DNA of 64,000 nt from Sva-25 sp037385685 (GTDB lineage: Bacteria; Pseudomonadota; Gammaproteobacteria; Chromatiales; Chromatiaceae). Under the pieces are notes generated by a model, which saw nothing but the letters and a program-made list of their open reading frames with translations, was not told the origin of the DNA and searched no databases. Location: NCBI GenBank assembly GCA_037385685.1, contig JARRMW010000001.1:85769-149768 (forward strand). The letters run 5' to 3'. Below, one piece after another: positions 7,166 through 15,168 of the stretch. Position 1 is the stretch's first letter, and every line of letters begins with the position of its first letter. Made by a program: the position numbers and the translations under genes.

Positions 7166-7801
7166 ATGGCCAGAATCGTGATCGTCGAAAAAGAGAGATT
7201 GACCAGAGAACTGCTTGCAGACTATCTCGACAGGCAGACTCATCATGACCTCGTCAGTCGCTGCAGGAATCTGGAGCTGGCGCTCTCAGAAACGGCGCGA
7301 ACCCTTCCTGACATCATCCTGATGAATACGAACATTGCAGACGCTCCGGGCGATGCTGTCTCCGCCCTGCTCGAGAAGCATCCGTCAGCGGTCATGATTG
7401 TCTATTCCTGGCTACGCTATGACATCCTTCTCGACAAACTCAAACAGCAGGGAGTCAAAGGCTTCATCTCGACCGATGACAAGCCCTCTGAATTCACCGG
7501 CGCGATCGAATCCACCCTGCAGGGAGAGCTCTACATGTCACGAACCGTTGCACAGCAACTGGCGCTTTCGGCATCACCGGCTGGCGATGAGACACTGCCT
7601 GTGAGGTTGTCCGATCGAGAAAAGGAGACCCTTATCCTGCGCTGCACGGGGCGGAGCGTGCAGGAGATCGCCGGGATACTCTGTCTCAGTCCAAAAACAG
7701 TGTTCTCACATCGCAAGAAACTCCTGGAGAAAACCGGTGCAGAGAATCTCGTTGAACTGGTCTTCTGGTCACTTCGCCATCGCCTGCTTGAAGTGAGTTG
7801 A
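7166..7801 (+). CDS. LuxR/NarL-type regulator with a degenerate receiver domain
   Basis: This 211-residue protein has an N-terminal receiver-like domain (1-120) and a C-terminal GerE helix-turn-helix (about 145-205; LSDREKETLILRCTGRSVQEIA). Aligned to NarL-type receivers, the phospho-acceptor Asp is Asn54 (PDIILMN), the first acidic pair reads Glu-Lys (VIVEKE) and the conserved Lys near the end is missing (GFISTD). It should bind DNA but is unlikely to accept phosphate normally. No histidine kinase is adjacent. The next two genes encode membrane coiled-coil proteins that it might regulate; that link is inferred. Confidence 0.85.
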   Translation: MARIVIVEKERLTRELLADYLDRQTHHDLVSRCRNLELALSETARTLPDIILMNTNIADAPGDAVSALLEKHPSAVMIVYSWLRYDILLDKLKQQGVKGFISTDDKPSEFTGAIESTLQGELYMSRTVAQQLALSASPAGDETLPVRLSDREKETLILRCTGRSVQEIAGILCLSPKTVFSHRKKLLEKTGAENLVELVFWSLRHRLLEVS

Positions 7802-7972
7802 ATCGTTGCACAAGCCTGTCGTGCATCAGCACCGTCATCTGCGATGTCTCATTAGCATCCTGTCTCGATCGACCTATCTGCTTGATGCAATGAATAAAAG
7901 GCACAGCGAGCGGCTGAAAAAGGCGTGAAGATAACGTAAGATTGAAACTCGAGCCAACGACGGGATTCATCA

Positions 7973-8554
7973 TTGACTGACGAAATACCTGAAATCAAGA
8001 CCAGCGACGACGAGACGATCCTGCATCAGCAGTTCGTGCGTGCCGTGAGTTCTTTCGAGGGTATTATCCTGAGCCAGATCGAGATGAAGAATATCCTCGC
8101 GGCGCGGCTGAATCACAGCATCCAGGCCGGTCTCATCATTCTTGGTCTCATTGCCATCTCGATCCTGATCCTGTTGCTAACCCTCTCTACGCAGGTCAAC
8201 AAGATTTCCAGTATCGTCAATGACATGAACACCAACTTCACGCTCGTATCGCAGCAGATGAATCGCATACAGGGCCATATCGCCTCGATGGAAAAACGCG
8301 TCTCCCTCCTCGGCGACATCGAACAGCAGACAACCGTCATGGACAACGAGATGAGCAAGATTGTGGAAGACATGAAAACCATGACATCCACTGTCAACGG
8401 CATCAGCACCAACGTCAACGGCGTGCGCAACAACGTCAGCAACATTTCTGTCACCATGGACCGCATGGACTTCGAGGTCAACCGCATGAGCTATGACATC
8501 GACAGAATGTCGAAGCCTGCGCGGCGCATGGATGACATGTTCCCGTTCCCATAG
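7973..8554 (+). CDS. Membrane-anchored heptad-repeat protein (paralogue 1)
   Basis: This 193-residue protein is not recognised. About 48 N-terminal residues are followed by one membrane segment (about 49-72, AGLIILGLIAISILILLL) and then a long heptad-repeat region to the C-terminus. In that region Met, Ile and Val recur every 3-4 residues (TVNGIST, NVNGVRN, NVSNISV, TMDRMDF, EVNRMSY), indicating a coiled coil. It ends with the proline-containing tail KPARRMDDMF. The start is TTG at 7973; the next ATG would fall within the N-terminal segment. It is paralogous to the gene 9 bases downstream. No enzymatic motif is visible. Confidence 0.7.
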   Translation: MTDEIPEIKTSDDETILHQQFVRAVSSFEGIILSQIEMKNILAARLNHSIQAGLIILGLIAISILILLLTLSTQVNKISSIVNDMNTNFTLVSQQMNRIQGHIASMEKRVSLLGDIEQQTTVMDNEMSKIVEDMKTMTSTVNGISTNVNGVRNNVSNISVTMDRMDFEVNRMSYDIDRMSKPARRMDDMFPFP

Positions 8555-8563
8555 GTTGCCATC

Positions 8564-9091
8564 ATGCAAAGCGATTCGAAACGCGTCTGGATACAGGTCA
8601 TCGCCCGTCTTGGCAGGGAAACACAGTTTCACCTGGACGAGCGGTACCGTCATTTCAAGATTACCGATGGCGTTATCGTCGTGGCCTCGCTCTTTCTCGC
8701 GATTCTCGCGATCTTCAACGTCTACTATGTCTGGGTCCTGTCGCAAAACCTCAATGGCATCGTCAGCAACATGGACTCGATGCACCAGAACATGCAGGTC
8801 ATCAAGGAAGACATGATCAACATCACCGACCGCGTCTCATCATTCGACCGTGACATGCAGCACATGGATATGATCGCGGGGAACATGGGCTCACTGACAA
8901 CCTCCATGGGAAGCGTCAGCACTTCCATGGGAAACATCAGCGAAAGCATGCAACTGATCGATCAGGACATGCATCTCATGAGCCGTGGCATGACCAATAT
9001 CGATGGTCGGTTCATCACAATGACGCATAACGTCAGCATCATGCGCGAAAACACCCGCAAGATCGCCAAGCCGATGAAGATGATGCCCTGA
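8564..9091 (+). CDS. Membrane-anchored heptad-repeat protein (paralogue 2)
   Basis: This 175-residue protein has the same plan as its upstream neighbour: about 35 N-terminal residues, one membrane segment (about 36-58, VIVVASLFLAILAIFNVYYV), then a methionine-rich coiled coil. A run of heptads is very regular (NMGSLTT, SMGSVST, SMGNISE, SMQLIDQ, DMHLMSR, GMTNIDG). It ends KIAKPMKMMP, echoing the KP-containing tail of paralogue 1. The two genes are 9 bases apart and surely co-transcribed, and the proteins may form a hetero-coiled coil on one face of the membrane. The function is unknown. Confidence 0.75.
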   Translation: MQSDSKRVWIQVIARLGRETQFHLDERYRHFKITDGVIVVASLFLAILAIFNVYYVWVLSQNLNGIVSNMDSMHQNMQVIKEDMINITDRVSSFDRDMQHMDMIAGNMGSLTTSMGSVSTSMGNISESMQLIDQDMHLMSRGMTNIDGRFITMTHNVSIMRENTRKIAKPMKMMP

Positions 9092-9168
9092 GGGGATCAG
9101 TAGCCTGTTGGCTGTTCCGTCAGGATCCGGCCGTCCCGAGCGTAACCACCAGCCGGCATCTGCCTTGA

Positions 9169-10038
9169 TCAGGCATTCAGTTTTTTCATGATCTTGTAGA
9201 TCGCCGAGGAATCCAGCTCGTCATCCCCCTGGCCAATCAGTGCATTGAGCCACTGGGTCGCAAGCGCCGATCCGGGAAGGGAGAGCCCCAGCGCACTCGC
9301 TGCCTGCAGCACCATGTTCATATCCTTCTTGTGCAACACGGATTTGAAACCTGGCGTGTAATCCCCGTCGATCATCTTCTGGCCATGGAGTTCCATGATA
9401 CGGCTGCTGGCAAATCCGCCCATGAGCGCCTGGCGAACCTTGTTCTTGTCGACACCCATGGCATCGGCCATGCACCAGGCTTCGGCGATACCCGCGATGG
9501 TCTGGGTGATCACGATCTGGTTGCAGGCCTTGGTGACCTGGCCAGCGCCACTCTCTCCGATATGGACGATGTTCGAGCCCATAACCTCAAAGAGCGGAAG
9601 AATACGCTCGAAGATTTCGCGGTCACCCCCGACCATGATCGATAGCGTACCGGCCTCCGCGCCCATGGAGCCGCCGGAGACGGGCGCATCCAGCATGTGA
9701 ATCCCCTTCTCCCCGAGCCTGGCAGCAATCTCGCGTGTTGCAACCGGCGAGATGGTACTCATGTCGACAACGACCGAGTCTGGCCTGGCACCGTGGATGA
9801 TCCCCTGCTCTCCCAGCACGACCTCTTCTACATCGGGTGTATCGGACACATTGACGAAGATGACGTCCGACTCCACGGAGACTGCGGCCGGGGTCATGCA
9901 GATGTTGGCGCCAGCCTCCTCAAACGGGGCGAGACTCACCTGGCGACGGGCATAGACAGCGAGCTTGTGACCGGCATTGTGCAGGTGTAGCGCACAGGGA
10001 CGACCCATTAGCCCCAGGCCGATATATCCGACTTTCAT
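9169..10038 (-). CDS. NAD(P)-dependent beta-hydroxyacid dehydrogenase (GarR/MmsB-like)
   Basis: This 289-residue protein belongs to the 3-hydroxyisobutyrate dehydrogenase superfamily. The N-terminal Rossmann motif is GYIGLGLMGRP, the substrate-binding motif is DAPVSGGSMGAEAGTL (about 120), and the catalytic Lys sits in AGQVTKACNQI (about 170). The pattern is closest to tartronate semialdehyde reductase or 3-hydroxyisobutyrate dehydrogenase, and sequence alone does not settle the substrate. A tartronate semialdehyde role would fit glycolate/glyoxylate metabolism with the glcF-like gene at 3-4 kb, but the two are not linked. Confidence 0.85.
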   Translation of the reverse strand: MKVGYIGLGLMGRPCALHLHNAGHKLAVYARRQVSLAPFEEAGANICMTPAAVSVESDVIFVNVSDTPDVEEVVLGEQGIIHGARPDSVVVDMSTISPVATREIAARLGEKGIHMLDAPVSGGSMGAEAGTLSIMVGGDREIFERILPLFEVMGSNIVHIGESGAGQVTKACNQIVITQTIAGIAEAWCMADAMGVDKNKVRQALMGGFASSRIMELHGQKMIDGDYTPGFKSVLHKKDMNMVLQAASALGLSLPGSALATQWLNALIGQGDDELDSSAIYKIMKKLNA

Positions 10039-10131
10039 CTCTTATTTCTCCGGTGACTGGTTTCACGGCAGTCTAACCGAAACCGGCCGGGCTGCGTGCT
10101 ATCCTTTTATTTTCCACAGACATAATCAAAA

Positions 10132-10488
10132 ATGACGCTGGACGATTTTATCTTCCGCCTCGGCAGGGACGACTCGCTGATGTTCGAGGAGACCCTGGCC
10201 ATCATTGACGCCAACTATGATTTCACGCCGACCGCTTTCAGCAACGGAGTCGGCGACGAGATCCTCTATAACGCACCTGACCAGAACCAGGGCTCATGCA
10301 GACTGTTCGCATTTGGCAAGCTCAATGGCCTGGATGAAAAACAGCTGCTGGCCTGCTTCGGTGAACATTACCGCCAGGTACTGGCCGACCCGGGCGGTGA
10401 GGGGCATGCCAACATCCGTACCTTCATGCGCCATGGCTGGAAAGGAATCTGTTTTGAGCAGGAACCGCTCAGGTTGCGGCAACGCTGA
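10132..10488 (+). CDS. HopJ family protein
   Basis: This 118-residue protein matches the HopJ/PF08888 family: the N-terminal FEETLAIIDANYDFTPTAFSNG, then LYNAPDQNQGSCRLFAFGKLN, then a C-terminal NIRTFMRHGW. The family was named from a presumed type III effector, but it occurs widely in bacteria without type III secretion, and its function is not established. It is a single-gene unit divergent from the dehydrogenase at 9.2-10.0 kb. Confidence 0.85.
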   Translation: MTLDDFIFRLGRDDSLMFEETLAIIDANYDFTPTAFSNGVGDEILYNAPDQNQGSCRLFAFGKLNGLDEKQLLACFGEHYRQVLADPGGEGHANIRTFMRHGWKGICFEQEPLRLRQR

Positions 10489-10559
10489 CATCACATGCTA
10501 ACATTCCACTCCCACGATTATTGCCGCAAGGCCAGACACCTTGCCAGAGGAGAAACAGA

Positions 10560-11114
10560 ATGAGAACACAATCCGGTCACACCTTCGTCACCTTCCTTGT
10601 GGCGCTTCTGATCGGTGTCTTTGGAACACTCTTTGTCATCAAGACCCAGACACCCAACCTCCTGGTCAGGGAGATCGCGAGCCCTTACGGTTTCGAGGAG
10701 ACACTTGTCAAACTCGAGGAAAATGCGAAGGCGCTTGGCTGGAAAGTGCCGAAAAAGTGGAAAGCGAATTTCCAGGCCAACTTCAAGAAGATCGTCGGGA
10801 CAGATATCGGACCGATGCAGCTACTGAAAATGTGTGAACCTGCAATCGCTGCTGACCTGCTGAAGTCGGACGAGAACAAGTACCTCTCGGTCATGATGCC
10901 TTGCACCTTCGCCGTCTATGAGAAGTCAGACGGCAAAACCTATATCGCGATGATGAATCTTGGTGTTGTCGGCAAGGCAATCGGTGGCGACGTGGTCGTC
11001 GCCATGCAGAAGGCGATGCCGGACATGCTGAAGATGGTTGATTTTGATAATCCACCAGCCAGGCCGTCTCCTCCGCCGGCTGAAGCAGGCTCTTCGCCCT
11101 CAGGCAACAACTGA
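10560..11114 (+). CDS. DUF302 domain-containing membrane-anchored protein
   Basis: This is a 184-residue protein with an N-terminal hydrophobic signal-anchor (about residues 8-26) and a DUF302 domain (about 35-160), in which FEETLVKLEENAKALGWKVP and a central MCEPAIAADLL are visible. It ends in a Pro/Ser-rich tail. DUF302 proteins are small, often envelope-located and of unknown biochemical role; some lie near sulfur-metabolism genes. AGAGGAGA lies 7 bases before the ATG at 10560, which fixes the start. Confidence 0.8.
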   Translation: MRTQSGHTFVTFLVALLIGVFGTLFVIKTQTPNLLVREIASPYGFEETLVKLEENAKALGWKVPKKWKANFQANFKKIVGTDIGPMQLLKMCEPAIAADLLKSDENKYLSVMMPCTFAVYEKSDGKTYIAMMNLGVVGKAIGGDVVVAMQKAMPDMLKMVDFDNPPARPSPPPAEAGSSPSGNN

Positions 11115-11118
11115 TCAG

Positions 11119-11160
11119 TCATTCGCTGATGCCGTTCAACCACCGGGCATCAGCGAATGA
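11119..11160. terminator. 15-bp stem-loop between convergent genes, overlapping the ldt stop codon
   Basis: A perfect 15-bp inverted repeat (11119-11133 with 11146-11160) encloses a 12-base loop. It lies between the DUF302 stop and the L,D-transpeptidase gene and includes the latter's last codons and stop. There is no T tract on either strand, so a bidirectional terminator or 3'-end stabiliser is only likely. Confidence 0.5.
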
Positions 11161-11833
11161 TCACCCGCGTCCAGCCCGTGTGGATGAAATTCTGGTTGAG
11201 CCAGCGTGCATCCTCGATGAACGTGCGAACACACCCGTGGCTGGCATGGTAGCCGGGAACCTCGTAGGAGCCATGAATGGCGTACCCGCCATCGTAGAAC
11301 ATGCACCAGGGCATCTTGGCGCCGCCTTTGCCGACCGGAAATTTCTTTGACTTGCACTTGACGGTCCCCGCGCGGTAGATCGTGAAATCACCGGGAAGTG
11401 TTGGACAGGGACGGTTCACATCGGCGCAATACTCCTTGCCACCTGAAATCGGTCCCCACTTCAGAAGTTCGCCCTCTGCGCTGTAGGCACCCCATGCGAG
11501 TTCATCCAGATCAATCTGGATCAGGTTGCTGTCACCTGGCTCGATATAGGCATCAAAGGGCGCGATAGCTTCGGGATTCACGAAATCGAGATCCCTTGGC
11601 ACGGCAATGCGCATACCCGGGCGCAAGCGGATGTTCATCCGGTTGAGACGCATGACGGTATCCCTGTGCTTCTCGAAGGCAAACAGAGACTCCCAGCTGT
11701 CGCCTGACCGGACTGTCAGGCAATAGTAGCCTGGCTGCTCGCAATAGCGCTCACCATAGAGTCCGGCAGCCAGAAGCCCGGGAACAAGAAGTAGCGAAAG
11801 CGTTATCGTCAGCCAGAAGTGCAATGTCTGCAT
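11150..11833 (-). CDS. L,D-transpeptidase (YkuD domain), secreted
   Basis: This 227-residue protein begins with a signal peptide (LHFWLTITLSLLLVPGLLAA), followed by a LysM-like segment (about 30-85; LTVRSGDSWESLFAFEKHRD and RLRPGMRIAVP) and a YkuD catalytic domain. The active-site signature is IHGSYEVPGYHASHGCVR near the C-terminus, with the nucleophilic Cys. Such enzymes form 3-3 peptidoglycan cross-links or attach lipoprotein to peptidoglycan in the periplasm. I chose the Met at 11833 because it starts the signal peptide; an upstream start at 11899 would place about 22 odd residues in front of it. Confidence 0.88.
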   Translation of the reverse strand: MQTLHFWLTITLSLLLVPGLLAAGLYGERYCEQPGYYCLTVRSGDSWESLFAFEKHRDTVMRLNRMNIRLRPGMRIAVPRDLDFVNPEAIAPFDAYIEPGDSNLIQIDLDELAWGAYSAEGELLKWGPISGGKEYCADVNRPCPTLPGDFTIYRAGTVKCKSKKFPVGKGGAKMPWCMFYDGGYAIHGSYEVPGYHASHGCVRTFIEDARWLNQNFIHTGWTRVIIR

Positions 11834-12039
11834 GAATTTGCGGGAATCCCTTTTCTCTGCATTATAGTAACGATCCACAGGGCCGGGGACGGAAATCACG
11901 CTGATGCTGTTGTTGCACTGGCACGCACAGCCCCGTACGAAAATTCTCTATTCTTTCCATGGCTTTCTTCCATGGCTCCCGGGTAACAATGGGCCTTTCA
12001 AGATACCAGATGCCGTGACCATGAGCGGGAGGTAAGAGA

Positions 12040-12204
12040 GTGAAAAAGTGGGAATGCATCGTATGCGGCTTTATCTATGACGAGGCCGCAGGCCTTCCAG
12101 ATGAGGGGATCGCACCAGGCACGAAGTGGGATGACATACCGGACGACTGGGAATGTCCTGAATGTGGTGTCGGCAAGCTCGACTTTGAAATGGTGGAAAT
12201 CTGA
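12040..12204 (+). CDS. Rubredoxin
   Basis: This is a short gene of 54 codons starting with GTG at 12040, with GGAGGT six bases upstream. The protein has the two CxxC knuckles that bind one iron (ECIVCGFIYDE and WECPECGVGK). Rubredoxins pass single electrons in the cytoplasm, for example to alkane hydroxylases or in oxidative-stress defence. No partner lies next to it. It stands alone and faces the cbb3 assembly genes across a hairpin terminator. Confidence 0.95.
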   Translation: MKKWECIVCGFIYDEAAGLPDEGIAPGTKWDDIPDDWECPECGVGKLDFEMVEI

Positions 12205-12246
12205 GCTGCCGGAAATCCGGCGCTGCCAGTAAGTCTTACTCACAAT

Positions 12247-12269
12247 AAAGCCCGGCAACGCCGGGCTTT
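12247..12269. terminator. Hairpin terminator between rubredoxin and the cco assembly genes
   Basis: A perfect 10-bp stem (AAAGCCCGGC / GCCGGGCTTT) has an AAC loop. The symmetrical A and T ends let it work on both strands, for the rubredoxin gene and the minus-strand ccoGHIS group, although the T run is short. Confidence 0.65.
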
Positions 12270-12291
12270 GCCACTCTGGAGTAAAAGGATT

Positions 12292-12384
12292 TCAGCCGAA
12301 AAGAATCACTGACAGAAAGCTGAGCCAGGCGAAGATAATCAGCAGAATGGTCAGGGTGAGCGGCAGATTTTCGTGACTAAACAT
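12292..12384 (-). CDS. 30-residue single-span membrane protein at the end of the cco assembly operon
   Basis: A short open frame begins MFSHENLPLTLTILL and ends LSVILFG. Nearly all of residues 7-29 are hydrophobic, giving one membrane helix. Its ATG is preceded by GGAGAG at 8 bases, and it starts only 13 bases after the ccoS stop, so translation as part of the ccoGHIS operon is likely. Small single-helix subunits and assembly factors are known for cbb3 oxidases (CcoQ, CcoM, CcoH). I cannot assign this one to a known family by eye. Confidence 0.55.
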   Translation of the reverse strand: MFSHENLPLTLTILLIIFAWLSFLSVILFG

Positions 12385-12397
12385 GGTTTCTCTCCAG

Positions 12398-12598
12398 TTA
12401 CTTTTTCGATTCGTCATCGCCGGACGTTTTTGACCTGTCCGGCCTCGGGATCATGGGGTCGTCATCATCCATGAGGATACGATGTGCGGGCCCCTCGAGA
12501 TCCTCGTATTGACCACTCTTGATGGTCCACATAAAAAAAGCGACCGCGACGATCATCAGGATGACCGCCAGCGGAATCAGCAAATACAGAATGCTCAT
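12398..12598 (-). CDS. ccoS: cbb3-type cytochrome oxidase assembly protein CcoS
   Basis: This is a 66-residue protein with one N-terminal membrane helix (MSILYLLIPLAVILMIVAVA), the FFMWTIKSGQYEDLEGPAHRI signature of CcoS/FixS and an acidic tail. CcoS is needed to insert the haem and copper cofactors into the CcoN subunit. The family-conserved MSILYLLIP sequence fixes the start at 12598. It lies 148 bases downstream of ccoI, a gap with no gene I can support. Confidence 0.92.
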   Translation of the reverse strand: MSILYLLIPLAVILMIVAVAFFMWTIKSGQYEDLEGPAHRILMDDDDPMIPRPDRSKTSGDDESKK

Positions 12599-12746
12599 AT
12601 GGGCGCCTCTGAAAGCTCGGGTTGTTCGGTGCGGACAGGAAAGCAGCACTCGCAAAACCCTGGTATGTAAAAGGACAAACGGGCACTCGAGCACGTCTCC
12701 GGTGCTTCAATCCCCGGAAAAAGAGCGTTTCTGGAGGCATCCATCA

Positions 12747-15164
12747 TCAGTTTCCTGAGGTCTCGCGCAGTCGCAAGGCGTTTGCAACAACGACAAGGGA
12801 GCTGGCGGACATGCCAAGCGCAGCCATCCAGGGAGCAACATAACCCGCCGCGGCCAGCGGAAGAGCCGCCATATTATACACCAGCGCCCACGTCAGGTTC
12901 TGGCGTATGATTCGCATTGTGCGGCGCGACATCCGCACACCGCCAAGCAGGTTCTCGATGCGGTCTGACAGCATCACGAAATCAGCACTGGCATGCGCAA
13001 GCTCGGTACCGCTACCCATTGCCACGGAAACATCTGATCCGGCCAGCACCGGCGCATCATTCACGCCATCACCGACCATTGCCACCACCTCACCACGTTC
13101 CTGCAGGTCACGCACATAGGCAAGCTTGCTTTGAGGCGATGCGCCGGCAACACGCTTGTCGATAGCAAGTGTATCTGCGATCGAGGTAACCGGCATCGCG
13201 GCATCACCCGAGAGCAGGTGCGGCTCAATGGAGAGATCACGAAGGCCGGCGATGACTGCAGGTGCATTGTCGCGCAATTCGTCACCCAGCTCGAAACGGG
13301 CAAGAATCCGGTTCTCATTGCCAAGCCAGACCTGGCTGTTGATTGAGTCCCCGGACGGCGCTTCGACTCCCGAAAGCGCGGCAACGAATGCAGGGGTGCC
13401 GATGCGGTAATACCCCCCCTCGACATGCCCTTCGATACCCTGGCCGGGCGTCGATTGCACGTGATCCGCAATGAGGCCGTTACCATGACTGGCGATGACG
13501 CGTGCCACCGGGTGTTCCGATTGTGCTTCAAGGGCTGCCGCAATCGCCAGCAACTCCTCCTCTGCATGGTTCGACATCGGAACGGTTTCGAGCAGCTGAA
13601 GCCTTCCGCGAGTGAGTGTACCTGTCTTGTCGAAGACCATCTGTGTCACTTTCGCCATGCTCTCGATGGCGTGCCCGCGAGTCACAAGCAGCCCCATCCT
13701 GGTCAGGGTGCCGGTTGCCGCTGTAATTGCCACCGGTGTTGCCAGTGACAGAGCGCATGGGCAGGTTACGACAAGAACGGAAAGCGTGATTGCAAAAGCG
13801 GCATCCGGGTCATGATGCCACCAGTAGATCGCGACAGCAGTGGCCAGCAATAATACGGCCGTGACGAACCAGCCGGCGATCCGGTCAGCATAACGGGCAA
13901 TCCTTGGCTTCTCGGATTGCGCCCGCTCGAGTAGCTGCACGATCCCGGACACGACAGTATCATCACCGGTCTTGTCGATGCGCATGACGAGCGGACTCTC
14001 GACGTTGAGGCTACCGCCAATGATCTCGTCGTCCTGGTGACGCAACTGTGGAAGACTCTCGCCAGTCAGCAGGGACTCATCGACCGAGCTCACTCCCTCG
14101 GCGATGACACCGTCGGCCGGTACCGTCTCGCCGGGACGGATCAGAACGCGATCGCCCGGAACGAGATCACTGATGGACACCACCTCCTCCTTCCCATCGA
14201 CGAGCCGGGTGGCTGTTGCAGGCAACAGACGCACCAGCGCCTCGGCCGCCTGACCGGCGCGGTGACGCGCTCCCATTTCGAGAAAGCGCGACGAGAGCAG
14301 AAAGAAGGAAAACATGGTGACAGAATCGAAATAGACTTCATGACCACCGGTCACTGTCGCCCAGACACTGGCGGAATAGGCACCACCAATGGCAAGTGCA
14401 ACCGGCACGTCCATGCCGACCTGCCAATGTCGCAGGTCACGCCAGGCATTGCGGAAAAAATCAGTGGAGGCGTAAAAAACGACGGGCGTTGCAAGCAGCA
14501 TGCTGACCCAGCGCATGAAGGTCTGCATCTTCTCATCCATGCCGTAGTAGTCGCCTGAATAGAGTGCCACGGCCAGCATCATGACCTGCATGGCGCACAC
14601 ACCCGCAATCGCCAGTCGCCGCAGCGCACGCTTTCGCTCCTTCTTGTAGATCGCTTCCTGCCTGCCCGGATCGAACGGGTGTGCGACATAGCCGATAGCC
14701 GTGATCGCCTTGAGAATATCGCTCAGATGCAGTTGCGAGTTATCCCATTCGACACGCGCGCGATGCGTCGTGTAGTTGACATCGAATGACAGCACTCCCG
14801 GCAAGGCACGAACATGGCGCTCATTGAGCCAGACACAGGCAGCGCAGGTGATGCCTTCGAGAATCAGCGATGCGGTACGCCGGTCATTGTCGGCTACCTT
14901 GACGAAACTCGCCTGAACCGCTTCCTCATCGTAGAGATCGAAGCGCTGCAGCTCTTCCGGTATCAGCTCATCGACCTTGCGTGAAGTCTCGGTGCGATGA
15001 TCGTAAAAGGATTCAAGTCCACCATCGACAATCGCCTGCGCGACAGCCTGGCAGCCACGGCAGCACATCTTGCGATCCTCTCCCCGGATGGTGACCGGAA
15101 AATCCTCGTCTTCCGGCAACGGCAAGCCACAGTGAAAACAGCTCTGGTCGTTACCGGAATTCAT
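12747..15164 (-). CDS. ccoI: Copper-translocating P-type ATPase CcoI/FixI
   Basis: This 805-residue P1B ATPase exports Cu+ for assembly of cbb3 oxidase. It has N-terminal cysteine pairs (CFHCGLPL, MCCRGCQA), a heavy-metal domain (GITCAACVWLNE), the CPC metal-site helix (VTCPCALSLATP), the phosphorylation motif DKTGTLT and the hinge GDGVNDAP. The extra N-terminal CxxC region and the neighbours distinguish it from the efflux pump CopA. The start at 15164 was chosen because it follows the ccoH stop by four bases and has GGGAG upstream; longer starts would run into ccoH. Confidence 0.94.
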   Translation of the reverse strand: MNSGNDQSCFHCGLPLPEDEDFPVTIRGEDRKMCCRGCQAVAQAIVDGGLESFYDHRTETSRKVDELIPEELQRFDLYDEEAVQASFVKVADNDRRTASLILEGITCAACVWLNERHVRALPGVLSFDVNYTTHRARVEWDNSQLHLSDILKAITAIGYVAHPFDPGRQEAIYKKERKRALRRLAIAGVCAMQVMMLAVALYSGDYYGMDEKMQTFMRWVSMLLATPVVFYASTDFFRNAWRDLRHWQVGMDVPVALAIGGAYSASVWATVTGGHEVYFDSVTMFSFFLLSSRFLEMGARHRAGQAAEALVRLLPATATRLVDGKEEVVSISDLVPGDRVLIRPGETVPADGVIAEGVSSVDESLLTGESLPQLRHQDDEIIGGSLNVESPLVMRIDKTGDDTVVSGIVQLLERAQSEKPRIARYADRIAGWFVTAVLLLATAVAIYWWHHDPDAAFAITLSVLVVTCPCALSLATPVAITAATGTLTRMGLLVTRGHAIESMAKVTQMVFDKTGTLTRGRLQLLETVPMSNHAEEELLAIAAALEAQSEHPVARVIASHGNGLIADHVQSTPGQGIEGHVEGGYYRIGTPAFVAALSGVEAPSGDSINSQVWLGNENRILARFELGDELRDNAPAVIAGLRDLSIEPHLLSGDAAMPVTSIADTLAIDKRVAGASPQSKLAYVRDLQERGEVVAMVGDGVNDAPVLAGSDVSVAMGSGTELAHASADFVMLSDRIENLLGGVRMSRRTMRIIRQNLTWALVYNMAALPLAAAGYVAPWMAALGMSASSLVVVANALRLRETSGN

Positions 15165-15168
15165 GTGG

